Below are positions 1 through 5,063 of a stretch of 24,560 nt of DNA, one piece after another. A program made the position numbers and the translations under genes. Source of the DNA: a virus; IMG/VR virus record IMGVR_UViG_3300030085_001951, positions 475 through 25,034 of that record. The stretch is one strand, 5' to 3'. Below the pieces are notes generated by a model. That model had not been told where the DNA came from, did not search any database, and saw only the letters and a list, made by a program, of their open reading frames with translations. The stretch's first letter is position 1, and every line of letters begins with the position of its first letter.

Positions 1-458
1 ATCCAGTCGGGCACTGCTTTTTCTGGATGAATTAAAGCAGTAAAGGTATTGTCCAACGTGCCTGCCATGCAGTCCTGAGCCGCATGCCAGCCTTCATGCC
101 TAATGACCTGAATTATCTTTGTTGGCTGATCAATATAGAACTCATTCAGGAAGATGTTGTTACCACGCACGTCATATACCCCGCGCATGCGAAAAGCGAA
201 ATATTTCTCATCTGCGATATACACTGCAGCCCCAACCTTGTCTAAGGCCTGAGCAATGCCGTTTAGTTCTGCTGCGGCAATTTCATATTCAGGGCCAAGA
301 TCCTCCCAACTTTTGATTTGTCTTACGCCTTCAGTACACTCCTTGAGCATCATGCAGCCAACTGAATCAAAGCTGCGCCAAGATTTCACTTTGTCCTGCG
401 CCAACGCTGGCGTGGCAATTGCTGCTGAAGCCAAAACTGAAGCAAGAAACTTTTTCAT
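1..458 (-). CDS. Exported HExxH-motif protein, C-terminus beyond window edge
   Basis: An open minus-strand frame starts at the ATG at 458 and runs to the window edge without a stop (152 residues seen, 3' end missing). It begins with a clear Sec signal peptide: MKK, a hydrophobic stretch, then ATPALA before Q21. The mature part has C35, C41 and C130, which could form disulfides in the periplasm. Residues 121-125 read H-E-G-W-H, the HExxH zinc-binding and catalytic motif of zincin metallopeptidases, inside a predicted helix (VIRHEGWHAAQDC). The third zinc ligand, if any, may lie beyond the edge. It starts 3 nt after the stop of the C39-type peptidase gene, so the two are cotranscribed and probably coupled. 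No convincing Shine-Dalgarno precedes it. The reading frame and export are well supported. Peptidase activity is inferred from the motif and context only. Confidence 0.85.
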   Translation of the reverse strand, partial: MKKFLASVLASAAIATPALAQDKVKSWRSFDSVGCMMLKECTEGVRQIKSWEDLGPEYEIAAAELNGIAQALDKVGAAVYIADEKYFAFRMRGVYDVRGNNIFLNEFYIDQPTKIIQVIRHEGWHAAQDCMAGTLDNTFTALIHPEKAVPDW

Positions 459-461
459 GAC

Positions 462-1211
462 TCACTGATTAACGAGGATCACCCAGCCAGTTCTAGGTCC
501 ATTCGCTTGCCAGCGCTGGTGGAATGCAGCCTGTCTTACGCGAACATTGCGGCCAAGGTGTGGGTTGCTGTGGCCACCTTTTTCCATCTCTGGGTAGCCG
601 CGTGGATCTTGCATGATCCACTCAGGGTCATTGCTGTTTTTCCCTGCGTAACCACTAATGACGCTCCAATGTCCGCAGCCTATGCCGTTGCACATAGGTG
701 CTTCGCCGCGAAGCATGTTGCCGTGATGCAACCAGCCAACCAACACTGGTCGTCCAGCCTCGACCTCCAGCTCTACTAAGTCAGCATCGCCGTCTTGCCG
801 AAACTCAGCCTCTAAACCAAGACTGCGCAACGCTGCAAGCTGGGCATCTACTGACGTGGTGTCCCCGAATTTGGCGCGAATTTTGCTGTACTCATCATCC
901 GTACGAACCTTCTTGTAATAGGCCGCCACCATGGCTGCTGCTGAACTAAAGCACTCTCGATAACCAGTCCCTGTCTTGTTGTCGAGCTGCTTGAAGTAGG
1001 GCATGTAGATCTGCTGGTCATAGCCGCTTTCTTTCCAGGCTTGAAACCAATCAGCTTCGTCTTCCTCCAGTAGCTCCGATGGCATTGACTCCTCAAGCTG
1101 TTTAATAGCAGCCAGCTGGTGGGGCGTACCACGGAAAAACTGGAAAAACGGCAATAAAGCAAAGGCCATGCCAAGCAACAGCAGGGTCAGCTGGATGATG
1201 CCGGATGACAA
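462..1211 (-). CDS. Membrane-anchored papain-like (C39-type) cysteine peptidase
   Basis: 249 aa. Residues 4-26 form one transmembrane helix followed by an acidic linker (39-58). A papain-fold peptidase region starts near residue 68. The expected catalytic set is present in order: oxyanion Gln75 (PYFKQLDN), nucleophile Cys87 (YRECFSSAAAM), His181 (GCGHWSVISGY) and Asp202 (MQDPRG), the arrangement of C39-like and C70-like families. The start is TTG, immediately after the TAG stop of the 57-aa gene. An ATG exists at residue 15 but would cut the membrane helix, so TTG is preferred, with AAGG about 12 nt upstream. The protein is probably tethered to the inner membrane with the catalytic domain on one face. 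It could cleave peptide cross-links or host envelope proteins during lysis. The substrate is unknown, and C39 peptidases usually cut proteins after double glycine. Confidence 0.88.
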   Translation of the reverse strand: MSSGIIQLTLLLLGMAFALLPFFQFFRGTPHQLAAIKQLEESMPSELLEEDEADWFQAWKESGYDQQIYMPYFKQLDNKTGTGYRECFSSAAAMVAAYYKKVRTDDEYSKIRAKFGDTTSVDAQLAALRSLGLEAEFRQDGDADLVELEVEAGRPVLVGWLHHGNMLRGEAPMCNGIGCGHWSVISGYAGKNSNDPEWIMQDPRGYPEMEKGGHSNPHLGRNVRVRQAAFHQRWQANGPRTGWVILVNQ

Positions 1212-1385
1212 CTACTTTTCAATCCTTGTGTCAGGCAACAGCATTTCACGCACATGCTTGACCGCCAAGTCGTCCAAGTCGTTGTCCGTTCTCGCGACGA
1301 TCTTCTCCAGCATCGCGACAATCAGCTCCTTGAATGCCCTTGACTTCCATGCGGTCATCAAGATTGGCTTGAGGACTAAAAGCAT
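1212..1385 (-). CDS. Small conserved helical protein, 57 aa
   Basis: Start ATG at 1385, stop TAG at 1212-1214, 57 codons. The product begins MLLVLKPILMTAWKSRAFKE and continues with an amphipathic helix and an acidic stretch (RTDNDLDDLAVKHV). The N-terminal LLVLKPILM is hydrophobic but too short for a certain membrane helix. The stop abuts the TTG start of the peptidase gene, and the gene fills the gap between the coiled-coil gene and the peptidase, which supports reality despite the short length. I recall similar 50-60 aa proteins near lysis or tail genes of other phages, but no function is established. It could be a membrane-associated accessory of the neighbouring lysis-like genes. Confidence 0.8.
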   Translation of the reverse strand: MLLVLKPILMTAWKSRAFKELIVAMLEKIVARTDNDLDDLAVKHVREMLLPDTRIEK

Positions 1386-1412
1386 GAGACTGCTTTGAAT
1401 ATCACTAATACG

Positions 1413-1664
1413 TTAGTGCCTATCTGTATGCCCCTCAAGTCGAGCCACTGAACGCTCCAATTCGTTCAATCTGGCAAAGACCTCCATGTCTTTGGTCTTG
1501 ATGTCGTTGTGCAAGATATCTAGTCGACCTGACAGGTTGTCGACTGCAGCCGTGAGCCTGATCAGCGAGTCTTGGCCCTGACGAGCTTGGCGGTTGATGC
1601 CCGAGACCCCAACACCAGCCACTGTTATTGACGCGCCTGCAACGGCGGCCCAGACTTCTACCAT
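1413..1664 (-). CDS. Small membrane protein with coiled coil, 83 aa
   Basis: Residues 5-22 are hydrophobic (VWAAVAGASITVAGVGVS) and read as a single membrane helix. Residues 32-77 show heptad-like spacing of leucine, isoleucine and valine with alternating charges, a coiled coil. The C-terminus is charged and His-containing. One membrane anchor plus a coiled coil is seen in phage lysis accessories (spanin-like or holin-like) and in small virion proteins, and neither can be chosen from sequence. It is the first gene of a minus-strand operon leading to the 57-aa protein, the peptidase and the HExxH protein, and its start lies only 26 bp from the divergent plus-strand cassette. No strong Shine-Dalgarno is seen; GGCGGA sits a few bases before the ATG. 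Confidence 0.78.
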   Translation of the reverse strand: MVEVWAAVAGASITVAGVGVSGINRQARQGQDSLIRLTAAVDNLSGRLDILHNDIKTKDMEVFARLNELERSVARLEGHTDRH

Positions 1665-1690
1665 GATCCGCCGCTAGCACTGGTTTCATC

Positions 1691-1972
1691 ATGGCAGAGA
1701 CCAAGGAGACGAAGTCGGAAGAACAAGAAGATCATTCCAATGGGTGGCTTGGCGACTTCGTTCGCCTAACAATCATGGTTTGGGCCATGGGTGTCATTAC
1801 CGCTAATTACCTGGGCATTTTTAAGCAGTCCATCGACGTGACCTTCAGTGCATCACTGCTGAGTTCTACGGCTGCCAGCTACGGACTATCCGTAGGCCGC
1901 AACGGCCAAAAGAAGAAAGAGGAGAAGAGCGTTATCGTTGAGAACAAAGACACCAAAACCGGCATCAAATGA
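1691..1972 (+). CDS. Holin-sized membrane protein, 93 aa
   Basis: The N-terminus is highly charged (Glu/Lys, residues 2-15). One strong membrane helix follows at about 23-43 (VRLTIMVWAMGVITANYLGIF) and a weaker hydrophobic segment at about 50-68. The tail is very charged (QKKKEEKS and onward). Size, one or two helices and a charged tail fit holins or related small phage membrane proteins, and I recall similar proteins in marine cyanophages. It heads a four-gene plus-strand cassette, and its stop overlaps the next start as ATGA. The start ATG has no evident Shine-Dalgarno. The holin role is an inference; a membrane anchor for the exported proteins encoded downstream is equally possible. Confidence 0.8.
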   Translation: MAETKETKSEEQEDHSNGWLGDFVRLTIMVWAMGVITANYLGIFKQSIDVTFSASLLSSTAASYGLSVGRNGQKKKEEKSVIVENKDTKTGIK

Positions 1973-2460
1973 ACCGCGCACTTTTGGTATTGGGCATCAC
2001 ACTTGCGTCTGCCTTGCCTGCTCGTGCTGATTTGACTCATAAAATTATGTCGTCAGTCTCACTCCAAGTTGGCGGCGCAGTAACAACTGCTGAGCGAATC
2101 GGAAGTTCCTTCTCCATCAGTGGTTCAAATATCGACACCACTGACGGCAATACCGCCAACACTGTTTCGGCTGGGACAATCACCAGTGGTATTTACGCCC
2201 CTGGCACGATTGCGGCCACACAAGACACTCCTGGCGAAGCATTCTCGTTCAGCCAGTCTTATACACAAGCTGATGCTGTGCCTACGTCAGCAATTACGAC
2301 AGGTGACACTGCTAACTTTGGCAGCGTCATTTCTACCGCTGGCGGCACTGCAGGCAGCTTGGCAGGTGTCATTAATGCAGATCACACCATGACGATTACG
2401 GCTGGTGGCGCGAATACTTTGGCGATAGGACAGCTGACCTCAGAACTTACCATCAAATAA
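1969..2460 (+). CDS. Exported Ser/Thr/Gly-rich beta protein, 163 aa
   Basis: It starts within the ATGA overlap with the upstream membrane protein. A textbook Sec signal peptide covers residues 1-20 (MNR, hydrophobic core, ALPARA before D21). The mature part is rich in Ser, Thr, Gly, Ala and short beta strands (SVSLQVGGAV, MTITAGGA), with no cysteine, and is probably an all-beta secreted or surface protein. I recall this family as one of a set of three consecutive exported proteins in marine cyanophage genomes, with no function known to me. Its stop TAA is directly followed by the ATG of the next gene, so the cassette is translated as a coupled unit. Confidence 0.85.
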   Translation: MNRALLVLGITLASALPARADLTHKIMSSVSLQVGGAVTTAERIGSSFSISGSNIDTTDGNTANTVSAGTITSGIYAPGTIAATQDTPGEAFSFSQSYTQADAVPTSAITTGDTANFGSVISTAGGTAGSLAGVINADHTMTITAGGANTLAIGQLTSELTIK

Positions 2461-2907
2461 ATGTGGCTTGGGGTTTGGCTCGCTTGGGGCGTACTTTGCG
2501 TTGTTGCGCTTGCTGCGCCCGAAGCTAAGTCCATACCTGTGGTTCCAAATTTCCAGCAAGGAACTCTCAAGTCCACGACTACTACGAAGACCAAGGTCAA
2601 CGAAGTCATTAACTCTTATCAGTACCGCACGGGCTACGAATACACAGTGACGGGTACGAACGTGAAGCCAAGTGGGCCTATAGCCCCAATGGACTTAGTG
2701 ACAACAACAAATACCCTGAATGGGGTTTCTAGTGTTTGGCGTGGTCTTGATCCTGCTAAAAAACCATCGTGGAGAATCGTCAACGATGCCGCTTCATTCA
2801 GCTTCAGCGAAACTCTTCAAGGCCCAGGACTGACGGAGCACACCATCATTACCCGTGAAACTGATGTTGAATCAATCACGGAAACCCTTAGTACCTTTAC
2901 CCAATGA
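2461..2907 (+). CDS. Exported beta-rich protein, 148 aa
   Basis: The ATG follows the preceding TAA with no spacing. The N-terminus (MWLGVWLAWGVLCVVALAAP) is an unusually Trp-rich signal sequence or membrane anchor lacking early basic residues. The mature protein is Thr-rich with alternating beta patterns (GTLKSTTTTKTKV, YQYRTGYEYTVTGTNVKP) and ends ETLSTFTQ. The motif NVKPSGPIAP and a Trp-Arg-Gly-Leu-Asp segment near residue 93 are what I recall from the corresponding cyanophage family. The last codons overlap the next gene's start as ATGA. Function is unknown. Context suggests it acts with its two exported neighbours in the host envelope or on the virion. Confidence 0.83.
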   Translation: MWLGVWLAWGVLCVVALAAPEAKSIPVVPNFQQGTLKSTTTTKTKVNEVINSYQYRTGYEYTVTGTNVKPSGPIAPMDLVTTTNTLNGVSSVWRGLDPAKKPSWRIVNDAASFSFSETLQGPGLTEHTIITRETDVESITETLSTFTQ

Positions 2908-3635
2908 AACGAGTCATTGCAGCGCTTTTGCTGTTTTCTGCACCAGCACAAGCTCAAGTCAGCAGCACTGCTGCACCAGTCGCCAATAGTTCCGGGAGTG
3001 TGACCAATCAGGCTGTGCAGGTTGTGCCAAGCAAGCAATTTACGAATACATACGGCGGAGGTATTAGCTGCCAAGGCGCAACACTGAACATCAATCCGTT
3101 CATTAGCTCCACAACTAGCTGGGCTGATCCATACGAATCGCATTACAACGAGCCTGTTTATGACACTCTCGATCTCACTGGCGCGTTTGATCCGGAAGGC
3201 AATGCCGTCCCCGATGGCCGGCCCGATAATCCGGGCAATGTCTTGTTCTATAAGCCTGTTCGCACGGGCCAGAAAACAAATTTCTCGATCAATGGCGGAA
3301 TTACTGCCACCCTCTCGATTCCGCTAGATCGACATCACGTCAGGACTTGCCGCAAAGCCGCAGAGAAGCAGGTGGCATTGCTAGACGCAAAGCTTGCTAA
3401 CGAACGCATGGTCTACGAGATCAAGCGTCTGAAAAATTGTGCCGACCTTATAAGAGATGGCGTTGGCTTTCACCCAGATAGTCCTTACTCGGCGATTTGC
3501 GCAGACGTAGTCGTAAACAACCCACCACCGAAGATTCCTCCCCACACTCACAAAATTATTTACGCAAAGCCCTCTGAAACTTCCGACGCTGCCAAGCAGA
3601 CTCAACAACCACCTTCTTCCCCAGCTTCGCCTTGA
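2904..3635 (+). CDS. Exported cysteine-containing protein, 243 aa
   Basis: A clear Sec signal peptide covers residues 1-17 (MKRVIAALLLFSAPAQA). The mature part has a beta-rich N-terminal half, then a DPEGNAVPDGRPDNPGN loop (about residues 96-112, Asp/Asn/Gly-rich and calcium-loop-like). A helical segment of about 143-185 is charged and coiled-coil-like. A C-terminal cysteine cluster (C149, C179, C199, with C56 upstream) suggests disulfides, and the tail is proline- and histidine-rich. It is the last gene of the plus cassette; its final 80 bp overlap the 3' end of the minus-strand gene from 4314. A plus-strand intrinsic terminator lies about 335 nt beyond its stop. The family recurs in marine cyanophages as far as I recall; function unknown. 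Confidence 0.85.
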   Translation: MKRVIAALLLFSAPAQAQVSSTAAPVANSSGSVTNQAVQVVPSKQFTNTYGGGISCQGATLNINPFISSTTSWADPYESHYNEPVYDTLDLTGAFDPEGNAVPDGRPDNPGNVLFYKPVRTGQKTNFSINGGITATLSIPLDRHHVRTCRKAAEKQVALLDAKLANERMVYEIKRLKNCADLIRDGVGFHPDSPYSAICADVVVNNPPPKIPPHTHKIIYAKPSETSDAAKQTQQPPSSPASP

Positions 3636-4314
3636 TCTTCTTGATCGTCTTTTTGACGATGGGCTTTACAACCTTCAGCAAGATGTCGCCTAACGGTTTA
3701 ACGAAGATGGCAACCGTGGTCGCGACAGCCACAGTTGTTGCAGTCGTCGCCACAACAGGCGCAGCAGGAAGATAGTTGCCGATAATCGTTGGTACGTCCA
3801 GCGGTTCATAGATTGCTTGGCATTTGCCATCGACGCGCTCGTAACCAATGATGACGGCGGTTTGAGATTTGTTTTTCGCACCTAAAGGAATTGCGTCGGC
3901 AGGAGGACATGGCAGCTCTTTGACTACGTTTGAAATGTCGAGATCAGCACTCGGCGGCGAAGAGGTGGGTCCCGGCTGACTTGAGACATCAGCCGGTTTT
4001 TTTATGTCTGTGTCGATAGCAGGTGGTCTTGCTTTCGAGTAGTTGAGCGTCCCAGGCGTGAAGTTAAGGGGCTTGTATGAAGGCATCTCCGCTCCGCAGA
4101 CAATGAAGTTGCCTCGCGGGTCGTTGCTGTAAACCTGCTTATCGCCAGCTGCTGAAGTTCGAGTCTCTACGCAACCTGGAACATCAGCTACTGGAAATCC
4201 AAGTTGCAACGTAATAGGCGGAGCATCTGGAATGCTTTGCGGAGGCAGCGCTCTCCACTCCGGAATCTCTGGAACGTTGATTCGACTAACGCCAATCTCA
4301 GGAATTTCCGGCAT
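3556..4314 (-). CDS. Pro-rich, membrane-spanning, basic-tailed phage protein
   Basis: 252 aa in three parts. The N-terminal half is proline-rich with PEIPE repeats (residues 2-35) and four cysteines (48, 73, 136, 165). A hydrophobic Ala/Thr/Val helix spans about 186-206. The C-terminus, 207-252, is strongly basic (KKTIKKIKAKLGKKV, ending WQRRKFQRALRK). The layout suggests a single-pass membrane protein with a nucleic-acid- or lipid-binding tail; I recall similar proteins in marine cyanophages, possibly virion-associated. Its start overlaps the DUF3310 gene by 17 nt, so it is third in a minus-strand trio. Its 3' 80 bp overlap the convergent plus-strand gene, and codons around residues 105-115 contain a plus-strand terminator. 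Function unknown. Confidence 0.83.
   Translation of the reverse strand: MPEIPEIGVSRINVPEIPEWRALPPQSIPDAPPITLQLGFPVADVPGCVETRTSAAGDKQVYSNDPRGNFIVCGAEMPSYKPLNFTPGTLNYSKARPPAIDTDIKKPADVSSQPGPTSSPPSADLDISNVVKELPCPPADAIPLGAKNKSQTAVIIGYERVDGKCQAIYEPLDVPTIIGNYLPAAPVVATTATTVAVATTVAIFVKPLGDILLKVVKPIVKKTIKKIKAKLGKKVVVESAWQRRKFQRALRK
3972..4003 (+). terminator. Intrinsic terminator inside antisense coding sequence
   Basis: Plus strand: a perfect 8-bp stem CCGGCTGA / TCAGCCGG (3972-3979 with 3989-3996), loop CTTGAGACA, then seven T (3997-4003). It has all hallmarks of a rho-independent terminator and is the only good candidate after the plus-strand cassette, whose last stop is at 3635. The same bases encode part of a Lys-Lys-Pro-Ala-Asp-Val-Ser segment of the minus-strand gene at 3556-4314. 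Read on the minus strand it has no T tract, so transcription of that gene should pass through. Confidence 0.8.
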
Positions 4315-4531
4315 TCAGGCGCAAAATCGCACGACTTAAATACCAAGAAGCCTTCTGCAGGTCTTGTGACGCATCTTGCTTATGCCATGCACGCAGCAGA
4401 TACTTCAACGTCTGCCCAACCAAGTACCCCACGACGGGCTCTGGGGCACCAGCAACTACATCTTCAATGATCTCGATCGCTTCTATCCGACCTTTGGTGT
4501 AGTGAGGAGGAGAATTGACCTGATCACTCAT
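4298..4531 (-). CDS. DUF3310-like small phage protein
   Basis: 77 aa. The N-terminal VNSPPHYTKGRIEAIEIIED and central GYLVGQTLKYLLRAWHK match the pattern of the DUF3310 (SaV-like) family of small phage proteins: an N-P/S-P-x-H-Y element, an I/V-E-x-I-E-I helix, then a (N/Q)-x-x-KYLLR helix. The final helix WYLSRAILRL also fits. Family members are usually encoded near nucleotide-metabolism genes, often called nucleotide-kinase-like, but their function is unproven. The start overlaps the stop of the preceding membrane-protein gene as ATGA, and the stop region overlaps the next gene by 17 nt, so translation is coupled along the trio. Confidence 0.85.
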   Translation of the reverse strand: MSDQVNSPPHYTKGRIEAIEIIEDVVAGAPEPVVGYLVGQTLKYLLRAWHKQDASQDLQKASWYLSRAILRLNAGNS

Positions 4532-4761
4532 GGAAGTTTGAACGGAACAGCAGGTCCAGTGCTTGTTGGCAGCTCAGGCATAGCCTCAGTAATCTGCCCA
4601 GACATCATATTCGTCATGACCTTAGTCATCTCCAAAGTCAACTCACTCATGTAGTACTTAGTGAGTGATGGAATGCGGGTGTAAAGCAACACTGACCCAG
4701 CAACCATCCCTGCAGACATAGTGAATGCTGCAACAGACATTACGTTGAAAAGCTTTTGCAC
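4528..4761 (-). CDS. Small Met-rich single-pass membrane protein, 77 aa
   Basis: GTG start at 4761; an internal ATG at residue 8 is an alternative. Residues 8-27 form a membrane helix (MSVAAFTMSAGMVAGSVLLY). An amphipathic helix containing several methionines follows (LTLEMTKVMTNMMSGQITEAM), then a proline-rich end (STGPAVPFKLP). I recall proteins of the same pattern in marine cyanophages, with no function. It is the first gene of the minus-strand trio and must be transcribed from a promoter in the CTAG-rich island upstream, where I see no convincing -10 box. Neither start has a strong Shine-Dalgarno. Confidence 0.75.
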   Translation of the reverse strand: MQKLFNVMSVAAFTMSAGMVAGSVLLYTRIPSLTKYYMSELTLEMTKVMTNMMSGQITEAMPELPTSTGPAVPFKLP

Positions 4762-4788
4762 TTGCCAAGATTGCAGGTCAATGGCATG

Positions 4789-4987
4789 CTAGCCCTACCG
4801 TGCTCTAGGACATTTGGGCCTAGGGAGCCTACGGGCTAAGGGATCGAGGAACTAGCCAGCCTCTGGTAACAAAACACGGTGCTCTTAGGAGTGGCTATCG
4901 CTAGACCTAGTTCCCAAGCTGTTAGATCAGCCTCTGTTCTGCTAGAGCGTCGGCACCTGAGAACCCCGTCCTAGGCGGGGTTTTCTT
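4789..4987 (+). ncRNA. Candidate structured small RNA ending at terminator
   Basis: No plus-strand gene precedes the plus-oriented terminator at 4962-4984, so that terminator needs a transcript to end. The 170 bases before it can fold into several hairpins. One is a 6-bp TAGCCC/GGGCTA stem enclosing GCTC/GAGC and TAGG/CCTA pairs. Another is the 8-bp GGAACTAG/CTAGTTCC long-range stem. Short hairpins also form at 4919-4932 (GCTG/CAGC) and 4932-4945 (CTCT/AGAG). No tRNA, tmRNA or riboswitch I know fits, and no promoter is obvious. The proposal is an inference and the 5' end is a guess. Confidence 0.3.
4962..4987 (+). terminator. Intrinsic terminator, plus orientation
   Basis: Stem AACCCCG (4962-4968) pairs with CGGGGTT (4976-4982), with the loop reducible to CTA through extra T-G and C-G pairs. 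It is followed by TTTTCTT on the plus strand. On the minus strand the stem is followed only by TTCTC, a poor tract, so plus is the likely direction. No annotated plus gene lies just upstream, which makes its purpose unexplained. Confidence 0.7.
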
Positions 4988-4999
4988 GTGTAATGGCAA

Positions 5000-5036
5000 G
5001 AAAAAACCCCTCCTGCTGTGTGAGACCAGGAGGGGT
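5000..5036 (-). terminator. Intrinsic terminator ending the tail operon
   Basis: Perfect 10-bp stem ACCCCTCCTG (5006-5015) with CAGGAGGGGT (5027-5036) and an 11-nt loop. On the minus strand it is followed by TTTTTTCTT (complement of 5001-5006 and beyond). It lies 27 nt after the stop of the beta-barrel gene and is the evident end of the long late operon that enters from 24555. Confidence 0.9.
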
Positions 5037-5063
5037 GCAATAACAACTGCAGCTTTAGCTTAA

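Larger units (their letters stand above)
4762..5063. other. 302-bp gene-free island with CTAG cluster
   Basis: No credible coding frame. From 4789 to 4974 there are eight CTAG tetranucleotides (4789, 4805, 4820, 4852, 4901, 4907, 4942, 4971). The first ones, plus CTAA at 4836, fall 15-16 nt apart. Inverted repeats include TAGCCC/GGGCTA (4790-4795 with 4833-4838) and GGAACTAG/CTAGTTCC (4848-4855 with 4907-4914). A direct repeat GTGCTC(T)TAGGA occurs at 4800-4810 and 4879-4890. Two terminators follow. The island may carry the promoter for the 4761 operon, a plus-strand small RNA, or an array of protein-binding sites. Confidence 0.7.

Noticed and set aside
1403-1418. Hairpin CACTAA-TACG-TTAGTG over the stop of the coiled-coil gene
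   Set aside because: Only a 6-bp AT-rich stem with no T tract on either strand, and the operon continues 18 nt further, so it is not a terminator.
3643-3659. ATCGTC/GACGAT hairpin with a T loop near the end of the plus cassette
   Set aside because: The T run is in the loop, not after the stem, and the bases encode the conserved Lys/Ile-rich helix of the minus gene; the 3972 hairpin is a far better terminator.
4789-4990. Possible tRNA, tmRNA or known riboswitch in the gene-free island
   Set aside because: No cloverleaf, no GTTCGA-type T loop on either strand, no CCA end, and no recognisable riboswitch core.
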